DNA of 64,000 nt from Narthecium ossifragum (GCA_963920575.1 OY986969.1:19143288-19207287); one strand, 5' to 3'. Numbered from the stretch's first letter, positions 1-12,266 are shown. Program-made: numbers and translations. Notes: generated by a model not told the origin, from the sequence alone.

Positions 1-845
1 CTTTCAGCTTTCTAGTTCTTTAGTAGATGTGCTGATAGACTCTGGGGCGTCTCATTCCTATGTTGCTAGCATGTGTGTGGCATCGTTAAGATTAGAGACG
101 AGTTGGCTAGGGGTGGCATAGTCAGTAGACTCATCGATCTTGTTCTTTGGAGGTTGGAGACCTCCGTGTCTTTCTAGACCTGCAGGTGCTAGACATGATG
201 GGCTTCGATGTGATACTCGGTATGGACTGGTTATCAGCATACCGAGCCATCATCGACTGTTGTCACCGGAGGGTGGTCGCTTGGACACCCGACGGGACAC
301 AGTTTGTATTGTTGGGGGATCGGTTCTCAGTCGATTCTTTTGCTTGTGGTGTGGGGGAGGCGTGGCAGCAAGCTCTCAGCCTTATTGGCCGCCCTGTCCC
401 TGTTCGGTTCTGAGGGAGTGCAGCAGGGCAGTTTTCCCAGGATCGTGTGTGACTTCACCGACGTGTTTCCCGAGGTGTTACCGGGGCTTCCACCGTCCAG
501 AGAGGTCGATTTTGAGATCGATCTAGTACCAGGTACCGCACCAATCCCTCTCTCAGCTTTCAGGATGGCACGAGCAGAGCAGAGTGAGTTGAGGACCCAG
601 TTAGACGAGCTGACCAGCAGAGGCTTCATCCGTCCCAGTATGTCTCCCTGGGGGGTGCCAGTGTTGTTCGCAAAGAAGAAGGATGGTACCCTTCGACTTT
701 GCATAGACTACATGCGGCTCAACAGGGTGACGGTGAAGAACAGGTATCCGATGCCGAGGATCGACGACCTGTTTGACCAGTTGCGGGGATCTTCAGTTTT
801 CTTGAAGATCAACCTCCGCACCGGCTACCACCAGTTGAGGGTTTG
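1..845 (+). pseudogene. Ty3/gypsy pol fragment (protease and start of reverse transcriptase)
   Basis: Decayed polyprotein of a Ty3/gypsy retrotransposon. The protease active-site motif DSGAS is read at 38-52 in one frame. The second protease block ([13 protein letters not shown]) follows at about 204-242 in another frame. The reverse transcriptase N-terminus ([17 protein letters not shown], then [15 protein letters not shown], then [13 protein letters not shown]) is in a third frame up to about 840. The wording resembles the Tekay/Del chromovirus clade. The RT block normally reading KIDLRSGYHQ is [10 protein letters not shown] here, so the aspartate is replaced by asparagine. Homology stops right after GYHQLRV. 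Frameshifts, stops and truncation show it is dead. Its 5' part lies outside the window. Confidence 0.85.
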
Positions 846-1076
846 GGATTGCGGAAGGCGCGGCGTCACGGAATGCGGGGTCGATGTCGCAGAAGGCGCT
901 GGTGACACCGGCGTCGGGGAGAGAGAGGGACCAGAGGTCGGGAAGGGGGGCGGTGGGGGGAGGGAGGGAGGGAGAGAGAGAGAGCGAGAGAGAAGCGCCG
1001 GCGCCGGGGAGAGAGAGGGGCAAGAGGTCAGGGAGGGGGAAGGGGGCGGTGTGGTGGGGGGGGGGGGGGGGGGGGG

Positions 1077-1134
<58 letters not shown>

Positions 1135-1140
1135 ACGGTG
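846..1140. repeat. Purine-rich low-complexity stretch: poly-G and (GA)n microsatellite
   Basis: G/A-rich sequence with GAGAGA runs, a run of about 22 G at 1056-1077 and a pure GA microsatellite at 1079-1132. It separates the truncated gypsy pol from LINE sequence and may include the LINE 5' leader. The long open frames here are artefacts of the dinucleotide repeat. Confidence 0.8.
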
Positions 1141-1151
1141 GTCGGTGGGGG

Positions 1152-1755
1152 ATGAATTTTGAAACCAAATTCAAAACCCCTGCCCACGCCACACTGCTTG
1201 TTGAGGTGATGACACATGGCCAGGGCCTTGGAAGGCCCTGCTATGTAGCAAAATCCCACCAATTAGACAGGTTGGTCAACGGTTGGGCAAACAAACGATG
1301 GTTGAGTCAGTTAATCAAACAAGGGGGGCTGGTCGTGGGGAGGTAGCTACTGTGAATAGATTCTCGGTGTTACAAGATGAAGTTGTTGTGCCTAAGCTCA
1401 CGGATGATGAGTTGGCAGAGCTGTCACCGCATGAGGTTGGATGGTATCGCCGGGAGCATGGAGGACAAAGAAAACCATGTCCTTTAGTAGTACTGAGGGG
1501 TTATCGACTGTCGGGGTCTACGAACAATGCTACTACGGATCAGATGGAAATTGGAAAGGAGGAGCGGCGGCCTTTCATAATGATGGGTTAGAGGAGCTTC
1601 GCCGGGCCTTGCATGAGTGGAAGTTCCCATGGTCCCCAGGTGGGGATGAACGTGAGACTCTACCAGGATTCACACCGATCCATGGGGTCCCCGCTGCATC
1701 GGAGGGGAATGAGGTGCAAGTCGTTGTTTGTAAGGGGAATGGTAGGACCAAGTGA
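1152..1755 (+). pseudogene. LINE ORF1 remnant
   Basis: Region between the GA repeat and the endonuclease start, read in three frames. It includes a phrase near 1357 (NRFSVLQDEVV) and a C-terminal tract ending at 1755 (LPGFTPIHGVPAAS, then VVVCKGNGRTK). Position, 50 bp before the ORF2 start, suggests the nucleic-acid-binding ORF1 of a plant L1-type LINE. I see no intact zinc knuckle. Frameshifts make it non-functional. The assignment rests mainly on context. Confidence 0.5.
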
Positions 1756-1805
1756 AGTCGCTTGGAGGCCCAAGAGGTGGGCACCCACTCTAAATAGGTG
1801 TTTTT

Positions 1806-2325
1806 ATGACTCGTCTTCTGGCCTGGAATGTGCACGGGTTGGGGCCAAAGTGAGTATTGCGGACATGTCGGAGATTGTTGGCAGAACATCAATTGGATAT
1901 GGTGTTTTTGTTAGAGGTGGTTGTGGTAGAGGCTCATGTACCTTATATTCAGGCAGGATTTGGAGTTGGTTGGCACGTGCTCTTGCTCCGGTCTCTTGGA
2001 AGACAAGGTGGCATTCTTGTAGTCTGGAAGGATACCATGGGAGATGTATCTTTTCTGTAGTTCTCAAGACAGGCAATTCATGGCGTAGTAACATCCGAGA
2101 CCTCGGGGCAGTGGTTTGTGTCGGCTGTCTATGCCGCACACACATGGAGGGAGCGCAGAAAATTGTGGGGTGTGCTTGAGAGGGTGAACAGTTGGGGTTG
2201 GCCACACCTGATGATAGGTTATTTCAATGCAGTTGTTGCACCCTCTGAAAAGCGAAGTAGTGTGCCTTTTGCTTATAACAGGTCTGCTGGAGACTTCCTG
2301 CATTTCATCTCTGATGGTTGATTGT
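1806..2325 (+). pseudogene. LINE ORF2, endonuclease (APE-type) part
   Basis: ATG at 1806 starts MTRLLAWNVHGLG, the usual opening of plant L1 ORF2 endonucleases. A stop follows at once (TGA at about 1848), then recognisable blocks in changing frames: VFLLEVVVVEAHVPYIQAG, RQGGILVVWKDT, and WGWPHLMIGYFNAVVAPSEK, where the usual GDFN is GYFN. The endonuclease nicks target DNA for target-primed reverse transcription. Multiple frameshifts and loss of the GDFN aspartate mean this copy is inactive. Confidence 0.8.
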
Positions 2326-2636
2326 TGGATCTTGGATTTTGTGGCCCGTCTTTTACATATTCGAGTAAATGCACTGGGCACAGGTGATTGTTAGAGAGAC
2401 TGGACCGGGCACTTTGCAACTCAATTTGGCGTGATTGGTTTTCGACGGCTTACGTGCAACATTTACCATATATGGCGTCGGATCATCGACCCTTACTTCT
2501 TACACTATTTGCTAAACAGGTGCTGACGGGCCCAACACCATTTCGGCTACAACAATTTTAGATTCCGCTACCAGCTTTTAGAGTGCCTGTGTGACATGCA
2601 TGGAATCGGCATCGACGTGGCTCCACACAATATCAG

Positions 2637-3955
2637 GTGACGGGGCGGTTGAAAGAGGTGAAGAATAATGTAAAGTCTTGGAATCGCAGAGATGATTTTG
2701 ATTTGTTTAATTCTCGTCAAGTTATTGTACAACATCTGCATAGTCTATATTTGCAAGAGGAGGGTCCATTATATTTGGAGGATGAGGGAAGAATGCGGTC
2801 TCTGGAGAACAAATATGCGGCTCTTATGGCACAACATGATGTGTATATTGCTCGACATAAGAGATCGAATTGGGTGGAGGAGGGGACTGAAACACTCACT
2901 TCTTTCATCACTTATTGAAGCCGCGGGGCAACAGGTCCAAGGTTGGGGAGATTTTGGATGAGACAGGGGCGGCGGTGTCAGACCAGGAAGATATAAAAGG
3001 GGTATTCTTAAACCACTATCAGAAGCTATGGGGGAAGTAGCCAAGCAACACGAGGCTGGTGCTACCTGAGTCACCTCGAGCCAATGATTTAGACAGGGAT
3101 TGCCAATCTATGGATCCGATGATGGAGGAAATTCGGGAGACACTGAATCAGTTGGGAGTGGATAAATGCCCTGGCTCTGATGGGCTACCAGCAAAACTTT
3201 TCAAGGAACATTGGGATATTATTGGTACGGACATCTCCAAGTTGGCTATGGAATTCTTTTCATATGGGAGGCTGCCGAGTCATTGGAATGACACGTTTAT
3301 TTCTTTAATTCCAAAGGTAAAAAATCTGCGTCGAGTGAAGGATTTCCACCCAATTAGTATGTGCAATACATGTTATAAATTGATTACTACGATGCTGATC
3401 AATCGACTGAAGCCGGTGCTTGGGGAGATGATCAGTATAGAGCAGTCGGCATTTATATCTGGCCAGTTCATATTTGACAATTTAGGTGCAACACATCTAC
3501 ATGCAGCGCCGAGAACATATCCCTTGATGGCAGTGAAGATTGATCTATGGTCGACCTATGATTCTGTCATGTGGGAGTTTTTGCAGAGGGTTTTGAGAGC
3601 AATGGAGTTCCCCGATAAATGGGTTTCCTTGGTCATGTCATGTATCTCTACAGCAAAATTTTCCTTAATTCTGAATGGGCGGATTTGTGGGTATTTTGGA
3701 TCGTCAAGGGGCATGTGACAAGGGGATCTATTGTCCCCTTATCTTTTTATTCCTTGTCAGGAGAAGTTGACGAGGCTCTTGAAGATGCCGCTGATGGCAT
3801 TGGAGGGGGTGTATTTCCCTCGTACTGAGTTCCGGATCAGCCACCTTTTGTATGCGGATGATTGCTTGTTTTTTACAAGGGCATTAACGTTGGAAGTGCA
3901 GAAGCTACTAAATGTGCTTCGATGGTTCTGGGGTTTATCTGGGCTGAAAATGAAC
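2637..3955 (+). pseudogene. LINE ORF2, linker and reverse transcriptase part
   Basis: A long frame at 3059-3718 encodes the LINE RT fingers and palm: DKCPGSDGLPAKLFKEHWD, FISLIPKVKN, DFHPISMCNTCYKLITTML, then IEQSAFISGQFIFDN. The palm block is damaged (VKIDLWSTYDSV, where plant LINEs usually read KIDLSKAYD). The YADD box (LLYADDCLFF) lies in another frame at about 3849-3878. Coding ends at GLKMN at 3955, where a solo LTR interrupts it. The same protein resumes at 5305 with MNPDKS, so the break is insertional. Frameshifts are also present. Confidence 0.88.
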
Positions 3956-5304
3956 TGATACGAGTCGATCCGACTCGACCAACTGGACCCGAACCCAGAA
4001 GAGGAACCAAGCTGGTTCAACCTCTTTTCTAGTTTGACTTGGTCTTCCCTAGTTCAAACTAGAGTATTTAATTAGGATTTATCATTAGTCTTTTATATTT
4101 AATTGAGTCCTAGTTATTATATGCTTCCCTAGTTCAAATTGTTAGGAATTAATTAAGAGTCCATTTGAGTTAGAAAGTTGAGTTGAGTTAGAAACCTTAT
4201 TACTTGCTAATTAAGCAAGGGGGTTTTATAGTTAAATTAGGACTCCGTCAAGGTCTCTATAAAAGGACCTTAGTAGTTTGTATTAGGTTATGCATGATGA
4301 ATGAAGAGTTATGAATTATTAGGAGTAGTTGATAAATTATCATAGGAGTAGAAGTAAAGTAGATTCCACCCGATATCTACCATAGATCCACCTTCTTCCC
4401 CGTCGGTCATCTTCTCCGCAGCCGGCACCGCCTCCACCAGTGTTTCTCTCTCTCCCGTCACTTTCTCTCTCCTCCACGTCAGCCCTCTCTCCCAGTCACC
4501 TGCCACGTCAGCATCTCCTTCCTCCCTCTTCTCTCCCGTGCCAAACCCTAAGCTCCACCGCCGGCATCCTTCCCTACCTCCTCTCCGGCCAGCCCCGTTG
4601 CCATCCAAGACCTCCATTCTCTTCCCCGAGCCACCACGACCCCGGCCATCACTTTTCCGTCGCCCCACTCCATCTTCTCCGGTGATCCCCACGGCAACCC
4701 AACAACCCGGCTCCGTCCCCATCGCCGTCAACCCCACTTCCGACCCCTATCTTACCTCCAACCCACTCTAAACCCATAGCCGACCTCCTTAGACCCGATC
4801 CCAACTTTCCTAAGCCACTCCCGAAGCCCCTCGTCGTCCCCGACGCCGGCCGACCCTACCTTCACCGCCGTCTTCCCCAGATCCGGCCGATCCTCCATCC
4901 ATCTCCCAGATCTGAGCCGGTGGATCTCCTCCCCACCGTCCTACGACCTTCCCTGCCACTATCCCAACCGCCGCTGCCGCCTCTACGCCGGCCATCCACT
5001 CCGGCGATCCTCAGTCGTCGGATCCACTCCGGTGAACCCTCAACCAAGTTCCCTGTTTGATCCAGCCAGGCACTTAGCCCTCCAACCACTAAACCCAATC
5101 AGACTTGATCCAATCAAGTCTAATTTCGATCAGACTCAATCCAGCCCAATCCAGTCAAGCCTGATCCAATTCCTTGAGCCAAATTCGATCCAGATTCAGC
5201 TAGATCAGCCAATTGGACTCAATCAAGTCCGATCAGGGCGATTCTGATCGATTGGAGCAGTAGAGACCCATTACGAGAGGATCACGAGTAGACCGCTCGT
5301 AACA
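3956..5304 (+). mobile_element. Solo LTR of a gypsy family, inserted in the LINE
   Basis: 1349 bp starting TGATACGAG and ending CTCGTAACA, which are near-perfect short inverted termini with TG...CA ends. It is flanked by the 5-bp duplication TGAAC at 3951-3955 and 5305-5309. Removing it and one duplication restores the LINE reading GLKMN-PDKSS. It has a TATA box (TATAAAAGG at about 4259). No internal domain is present, so it is a solo LTR. The same LTR family, with the start TGATACG, the end CGTAACA and the same TATA context, forms the LTR of the element at 7384-12251. Confidence 0.88.
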
Positions 5305-5590
5305 TGAACCCAGATAAATCTAGCGTAAAGTTTTCGAAATCTACATTGGAAAGTCGACATCGACGCGTATCCGGACGGCATGGTATGCAAATGAAGAAGG
5401 GGTCGTGGTGTTATTTGGGCATTCCTCTTGAAGCTGGTAGATTGTATAAGAATGATTTTAACTTTATTATAGAGGCGGTCCAAGACAGGTTACTCAATAG
5501 GCCTGTCAGTCGGCTGGCTGGTGCTGGGAGAGTGGTGATGGCACAATCCGTTCTTCAACCCATCCCTGTTTTCCAGATGATGGTGAGGCC
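5305..5590 (+). pseudogene. LINE ORF2, continuation of the RT thumb
   Basis: Continues the LINE protein after the solo LTR: WCYLGIPLEAGRLYKNDFNF, then VSRLAGAGRVVMAQSVLQ and PIPVFQMM. This is the plant LINE block usually reading LSRAGRLTLIKSVLxxxPxYxM. It breaks at 5590 at the next insertion and resumes at 14259. Confidence 0.85.
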
Positions 5591-6437
5591 TGTGAGGACC
5601 CATATACAAATTGAGGACCTATATGCAAATGCCACTCTTCCTTAGGGGTTTTTAGCAAAATCCTCATTAATAAGCTATAACCCTAAAAAACCTCAATTGT
5701 GATCACACCCTAAACCTCTTCCTTCGCACCTTCTCCAGTCGTCGCCTGCGAGGAAGAGAGAGGAGCTTGACGCTGGCGCGATCATCATCGCCGACGGGGA
5801 AACGCTTCGCCATCGGAAGGTTAGCAACCTCCTTCCCTCTACTTCTTTCTCCCTGACCATGTTATAATCCTCATCGTATTTTCCTCCAACGGGTTTCCAT
5901 TGATCGATTGATTGTTTTTTTATTTTTTCATTAGATCTTATGAGATTTCTTAGCTCAGTTCGTGCTTTGCTTTGGCTCATTCCTTCCCCTCTTAGTTATT
6001 GTGGATACGATGGTGTTGTATCGTATGATTTTCTCTCATTGGTTTGATTTCTTGTGGATCGAGTCCTCACCCGCGATCTCTGTATCTTGGATCTGAAATT
6101 TCTCTTTAGCCTGGCCTTCTCTTCCGATGGATTTCAACTGGTCTGATTGGCTAGTGGACTTGATTTCTTTTGGATCAAGTTCTCCTAACCTGGTATAGAG
6201 ATCAATTGTTTCTCCGATGTGTTTGGTGTTTGTTTGTTGGGTCAATTACTGGGATGTGGATTTTTATTTAGTTTCTCTATTTTTGGATCTAAAACAGAGG
6301 ATGTTTTGGTCGTTGGGTATTAGTTGCTTTTTGGTGTTTGTAGGCATCTTTCCTCTTTAATTTGGTTGCCTTCTATGTATGCACGGAGGGTGCTCGATGA
6401 ATTGCTTCTTTGTTGTAGTGGTGTTGACTGAGCTGTG

Positions 6438-7383
6438 TGACGCGCTTTGATATGTGTCGTTAATTATATCAAAGGCGGACAAAACAAATTACCGAACTAC
6501 TACTTAACTACAACGTAGTTAATGGGAGTACGGGTCGAATCCTTAAGGAATTGGATGGTCGAATTACAAATGCAATATAGTCTCTACAATAGTTGCAAAC
6601 AATTGGATTGATTATTTGAGTTTTCTAACTAAAATATTCTAAAACAACTAAGGAGGAAATTTATCAAGGAAGAAGTCCTAGGGAATTCCAATCCGAATTA
6701 GGGTCTAAATGTTTTATCTATGAATTGAGATGAATGACATCTATTGAGACAACCAATCATCAAAGGTCGATAAGCGTAGGATTAATATCGCTCACCACTA
6801 ATGAGGTGACGGGTTAGGATCACCTTATCGCGTGTATTATACAATGTTAGATTCATGATCAAGGTTTTAATTCAATCATCACTCAACAATTGCTGGCTTA
6901 AGGTCAAATTGTCGGAAAACAAATCTAGGTTTCATATGAATAAGGTCTTGGATTGAGTGGCTTTAATACATCAATCCAATTCCATATCTAATATAAGAAT
7001 AAGGTGGTTCTAGCATCTCAAGATCTTATCTTAAGATCCACAAACCTCCAAGAGAGTTGGCCATGGTTTTAGCATGACCTCTTCTTTGAGGAATTCAAGC
7101 AAACCTCCAAGAGAGTTGGTCATGGTTCTAGCATGACCTCTTCTTTGAGGAATTCAAGCAAACACCTATCAAGCATCTAATTCTCAAACAACCATATGCA
7201 AGAAGAGGCATTCCAACGATGGATTTCATTAAAGAAATATGGAATTACATGTGAATTCATACAAAAGTCATCTCAAAAGAATCATTACATCAAGAAACAA
7301 AAGAGAAATCTAAGAAACAAACCCTAAAACATCAAGGAATTACCAAGGAGAATGAGTTTAGCTACTCATCTTAAATGGGAGAT
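6438..7383 (+). mobile_element. Left part of an LTR (TGAC...GTGTCGTTAA family)
   Basis: Starts TGACGCGC and has GTGTCGTTAA 16 bp in, exactly as the solo LTR at 62394 does (TGACCGC, then GTGTCGTTAA). Both then carry a region reading roughly 'gggtcgaatcc...aggaa'. Further along they share an ACTCATCTT phrase (7364 here, 63123 there). It is cut at 7383 by the gypsy element. The matching right half is not found, presumably lost in the deletion that also truncated the gypsy element. Confidence 0.65.
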
Positions 7384-8110
7384 TGATACGGTTCGAAATC
7401 CAGCTCCACCTGGGCTAGACCAACCGACACCCAATTCTTGGGCAGGGCACACATGTGGGGTAGGTCCAGGAGGGACCCACACAGGTCAGGGCCTGGAGGG
7501 ACCCACACAGGTCAGGCCCCACCTCCTAGGAGGACCCGGCCTTGGACAAGGGCCCAAGCCAAAGCCAGCCATAAGGAATCCTATTCCTAGCTGGTCACTT
7601 CCTAAGTTGGTTCTTAGTTGATTTCCTAGTTTGAGTTCAGTTTGTACTTAGGGGTTATTTGTTTGGTTGGAATGGAGGATGGAATGGCTGGAATGGAATG
7701 GCATTCCAGTCACCATGGTATTTGTTTCACTGGAATGGCCTTCATTCCATTCCAAAAGCATTCCAAAAGCATTCCAACCCCCCCCCCCCATTCCAGCCTA
7801 ATGTTTCTGGCCAAATATTGGCCAGAAACATTTTCCAGCCGATTTTTCAAATGGATTTCCATCCTTTTCCATCCGCGCGGAGAACCACAGCCCTATCTTT
7901 CTCTCATCCATCCACCACCGTCGTCACAACCTCCTCAACCGTTGCCGGCGACTTCCACCGCCTCTCGTCACCGCACCCACCTCGCCCGCCACCCCAACTG
8001 GCTCCTTGGAAAATGAGATCATTGAAGCGACGGTGGAGCCCGAGGAGCGCGAGGAGGCCTTGTCTTCTTCTAGCGAGTGCTTCTCGTGGAGAGATCACTG
8101 GTACCCGGTG

Positions 8111-10737
8111 TGTGAGGACCCGTACCTCCAACCTGGTCCGACCGCGTTAGGTCGAGGGTCTGGGTTTGTGGTTTGGCTCGGTTGGCCTTGGGATGCGATC
8201 GGTTGATCGCATCGCTGTTTTTGACCCAAGTGGCATTTTGGTAAATATGCTCCCTGGTGGTCAGTTTCACACTCACGTTACACACATGGCCTTTGATTGA
8301 TGTATGTGTTTGATTAGAACCTTTAGGGCGCGTCCGATCGGAAGATCGGAGCTCGATCGGGAGAGATCGAATTGGACGGCTGGGAGTGATTCCAGCTTTC
8401 TATTTAAACCCCTTTCCTTTCTCTCTCTCTTTCTTTTTCTTCTTCTCCTTCGTTCTTTCTTCTCTCTCTCCTGTGGCCGGCTGTACTAGGGCATTCGGAG
8501 GCGTGGTTTCGAGGAGCGGCTTCCGGCGATCGGAGTTGGGGGATGCGTGGAGGAGCTGCCCTATCTCTTCAAGTAGGTGTTTCTACCTCGATCTTTGGAT
8601 CGGGTTCTCCTAGGATAGGTTTATTGCCTCTTCGCTGTAGGAATACATGTTAGAATGTTATGTAGCTTGTAGCACTGGTGGTGTGGCTCGTTTTCAGTAT
8701 TCTTACGTTGCGATTTCGGTATTTTAACGGCTGGTTTTCCGTATTCTCGCCGTTTATCGGTTTTCGGCCATTTTAACCTAAATTGATGATTTAACCGTCA
8801 AAAATGGGATTTCTTTGTACCATTGGTTTCCCCATCATCTTTTACGTATGCTTGCAAAGTTTCATCGAATTCCAACTTGAATTGACCCTTGAAATCCAAG
8901 AAATTGGATTTCCGGCACTGTTCTGATGAACGCACTGAGGCCCGACGGTCGATCGATGGATCGACCGTCAAGCGTTAGCACGCTCCTTCGAGGCTCGACG
9001 GTCGATCGGTGCATCGACCGTCAAGTGTTGTTTTACTCTTTCTGGGCCTGGCGGTCGATCGTCGGGCTCTGTCGCGATTTTGGATTCCCACGGTCGATGG
9101 ATCGATCGACCGCGGGATCTTCTTCTTTCCGCCATTTACCTGACGGTCGACCGTCGGATCGACCGTCGCATCGACCGTCAGGCGCTGTTTGGTTTTGGGC
9201 TCCCCAGGGTCGATGAGTGGATCGACCGTCGCCCATTGGTTTTCTTCGTGATGGCCTCACGGTCGACCGTGGCATCGACCGTGACATCGACCGTGGCCTC
9301 ACGGTCGATCGGGGGATCGACCGTGGACCCTTAAACCGTGTTTTCTGGTCTTTCTCAAATGGCTTTCGATCGTGATTGATCTTTAAACGTATTGGGAAGT
9401 TTGTAAATGGATTTTGTAGTGTTTTCAAGGGATTTCTATCGAGTTTGAGGATCGAATCGAGTATCTTCCCTTTTTGACGAATCTATGGTTTGATCGCATT
9501 TAATACGTGTTTGATAAGTAGTTAAATGCTATATTGGTTTGCCTAACCATTAGTTGGCCATGAGTGCTAGCTAATGAGGAATTGTGGAACTTTAGCCTGT
9601 TGTCGGCGAGTGCCGAGGGCTATTGTATAAATTTGGCCAGTTACCTGCGGGGTAACTGTGGAACCTTAGTCTGTCAGGTGCAAGAGGGCACTGAAGACTA
9701 CTGTATATCTGTATTCATGCTTTGCTCAGATGTTGTTTGGTTAGCATAGTTTATTCTGTATTTGAGGCCTTTGCTATGCTTACCCCCTTTGGCTAGCTGT
9801 AAGCTATGCCTAGCCCTGTATGATTAATGACATCTTGTTGCATGCTTATATATTGTTATCTGTGCCTGAGCATTTCATGCATCTTGATTGCATTAGAGGC
9901 ATCTGAGGTTAGGCGGGCGATGGGTTGATCGCCGATCCGAGGCTCTCGAGTAGCTCGGATCTAGCCTCAGGACTGTGGATGGGTAGTCCGGAGTAGGGTG
10001 TGATTGTTTGATCAAGTCTCATGTCTTTTGAGGATTCACGCTAGTTGACTCTGATCTTTGTTGAGGTTTAGAGGTCGGGTTGTCTTCCGAAGCTAAGTTC
10101 TAAGGATGGGTGTCGACGTCCCTGACATGGTCCCCAGGCAGTGGTTTCCTGCTGGGTAATGATGATCCTACTGGTTCCGGTTCTTTCCTCCCAGCGTGTT
10201 GGTTGAGTTTTCCAGCGTGGTCGGTTGAGAAGAGTAGGATCCCTTGGGGGAGTCGACAGGGTTGTGGGACCCGTGGCATCCGTTAGACTTGAGCTGGGAG
10301 ACAACTCTGTTGTTGTTTTCCTCCCTTCAGTGTGCCGTAGAGTAGAACCCTACTGAGCTTATCGCTCACTCCTACCCGGGCTGCGTTTGCAGGTGCAGGC
10401 GCCAGTTCTTCTTCAGTAGAGCCGGCGGATCAGCTTTGGTGGCGCGACTACATCAAAAGGTGCTTGAGGTTGCTGGAGGACGACTATTGTACTTTTGGCA
10501 GATTTTGTAAACTATGTACATTCGAGGACTTTTGAGATTATTGTATAATATTCTTTTATTGGAAGATCTTGTAATAGTACAACTTATGTTATATGAATTG
10601 AATATCTGTTTACCTCTGGGTTATAATTTGTTTCAGTTTTTATATAATTCCGCTTGTATCGCGCCACTGGGAGATGAATAGTGTAAGTTTCCCCTCACGC
10701 CTCGGCTCGGATGGGTTTTCTGGGTCGGGGCGTGACA
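8111..10737 (+). mobile_element. TG...CA LTR-like element, copy A
   Basis: 2627 bp, TGTGAGGACC to GGGCGTGACA, with perfect CGGTG duplications at 8106-8110 and 10738-10742. A TATA-like box (TATTTAAA, about 8401) lies about 290 bp from the left end and is followed by a CT-rich leader. A conserved module (GCAGGTGCAGG, 10391) lies about 350 bp from the right end. No coding domain, second LTR, primer-binding site or polypurine tract is seen. Best read as a solo LTR of a long-LTR family, or a complete non-autonomous element. Confidence 0.85.
8942..9327. repeat. Array of GATCGATC-cored inverted repeats within copy A
   Basis: About eight clusters spaced 40-65 bp apart. Each pairs a left half CGGTCGAT with a right half ATCGACCG around a short variable spacer, for example at 8943, 8999, 9090, 9143, 9208, 9259 and 9301. 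Later units change from GTC to GTG flanks in a coordinated way (TGACGGTC...GACCGTCA becomes CACGGTC...GACCGTG), keeping the pairing. The symmetric sequence opens frames on both strands, and these are unlikely to be genes. Confidence 0.85.
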
Positions 10738-12254
10738 CGGTGTCTCTGGCTCTCTCTGGCTCTCTTCTACCTATTGCGGAGGAGACGAGAGAGGGGATAG
10801 AGGAATCCGAGAGAGCAATGGCGCACCATGTAAACATGTGTTTTATGTCTGATAAGTATACAATATTGTACATTTCTGGGTTATTTATCTGACTTTTGTC
10901 ATAAACTCCAAACATAGATGGTTAGTTAATGGATATTCACTTTGAACTGAAGGTTGTTTGACTAATGTCTATCATGTATTGGTATTTAAATACCCCTGTT
11001 ATCTGTGCCTATGTTGTGAAAAATACTCCACCTTATTGGTATGCATGTTATAAGATGGCAAAAAAAGCCTTGGAGTTCATGAATGGATTGATTGCTCATG
11101 TTATATTTGATCAACAGCTTGAACTTTTGCATGTTATATTTGAATGGATTGAATGAAAAAATAGCTTAGCCAATAAATTTCCTTCTCCAACATCAAATAT
11201 GATTACAAAAACAAAAAAAATTAAAAAACGAAGAAATTCCAAAGTGATTATATTTTCATCAACATAGATATCCAAATATCACAATCATATCATATTATTA
11301 ATGTCATAAAAAGTTTCATAAATATTAAAATCGGAATACATGGTGGTATTCTCACCACTAGCATTTAGGGGTGACCATATCCCCCATTCCATCGTGAAAC
11401 AAAACACAAAAACTGAAAAAGTCACTGGATTCTGTTTCCATTCCAACACCAAACAAACAACAAAAATGACATTCCATTCCACCACCACCAAACAAACAAC
11501 AAAAGTGGCATTCCATTCCATTCCATTCCACTGGAATCACATTCCATTCCAGCCATATTCCAACGAAACAAACACCCCCTTAGCTAGTTTCTATTTAATT
11601 GAGTCTTAGTTTTGGTTGAGTCAAGTCACTTGCTTACTTAATTCATTCCTGGTTATTAGGAGTCAGTTTGAGTTGAATTAGTAAGAGTCTGTTTACTTGC
11701 TGTTCAAGCAAGAAGGTATTCAGTTTGGAGTATAACTCTCTTGAGGCCTCTATAAAAGGACCTCTATAGCTTGTAATCAGGGACGACGAATTATGAGAAT
11801 AAAATAGAGTTATTAGTAGGATAATTTAGGAGTAGTTGTAACCCTAGGAGTAGCTGTAACTTAATCTTCCACAAATCCTCCAGCCACCTTCATCTCTCTC
11901 TATTGTCGGATTCTCTCTCCACCAGCCGGCCACCATCCATCGCCGCCCGTCGCTGCCATCTACAGTGCACGTCTCCATCACTGGCGTCCATCCTTGGCCG
12001 CCGCACCTCCTCCGCCACCTCCCTTGGCTTGGATCTTCAAGAGAAGCCAGCCAACCATAGAGGAAGCTGCAAGATATCCCTCTTATCATCCGTCTTCCTC
12101 CTCCAGTCTTCGCCTTCCTCGTTGAATACCTAGGATCATTCTCCTAAAACCCTAAAGGTATCTCTCAACCTAGCCATAGATTTGGCTAAGGAGGATCCAA
12201 GACCAGGCAAGAGACCAGGTATGAAAGCTCTAGAGAAGGTGCATCGTAACAACT

Positions 12255-12266
12255 TGGTATCAGAGC
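12255..12266 (+). other. Primer-binding site (tRNA-iMet type)
   Basis: TGGTATCAGAGC, complementary to the 3' end of initiator methionine tRNA, lies 3 bp after the LTR end CGTAACA. This fixes the LTR boundary at 12251 and the element orientation as plus. Confidence 0.9.

Larger units (their letters stand above)
7651..11579. mobile_element. PIF/Harbinger-like element carrying TG...CA copy A
   Basis: Left end GGGGTTATTTGTTTGGTTGG and right end, on the opposite strand, GGGGGTGTTTGTTTCGTTGG form imperfect terminal inverted repeats. Both sides carry TTA (7648-7650 and 11580-11582), the usual PIF/Harbinger target duplication. Inner ends are rich in GGAATGG repeats. Without nested copy A the element is about 1.3 kb and I see no transposase, so it is non-autonomous. 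Confidence 0.75.
7384..12251 (+). mobile_element. 5' LTR of a gypsy element, interrupted by a PIF/Harbinger element
   Basis: Starts TGATACGG at 7384 and ends CGTAACA at 12251, immediately before a primer-binding site. Ends and TATA context (CTATAAAAGGACCT at about 11751) match the solo LTR at 3956-5304. Subtracting the 3.9-kb insertion at 7651-11579 leaves about 0.94 kb of LTR. Confidence 0.8.

Noticed and set aside
825..1262. Long overlapping frames on both strands in the GA-rich zone
   Set aside because: Produced by a dinucleotide repeat and poly-G; no domain and strong composition bias.
8942..9327. CRISPR-like array
   Set aside because: Repeat units vary, spacing is irregular and the DNA is a plant LTR; no cas genes.
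8926..9428. Coding frames on both strands across the palindrome array (DRSMDR-like repeats)
   Set aside because: A symmetric repeat opens frames on both strands automatically; no known domain.
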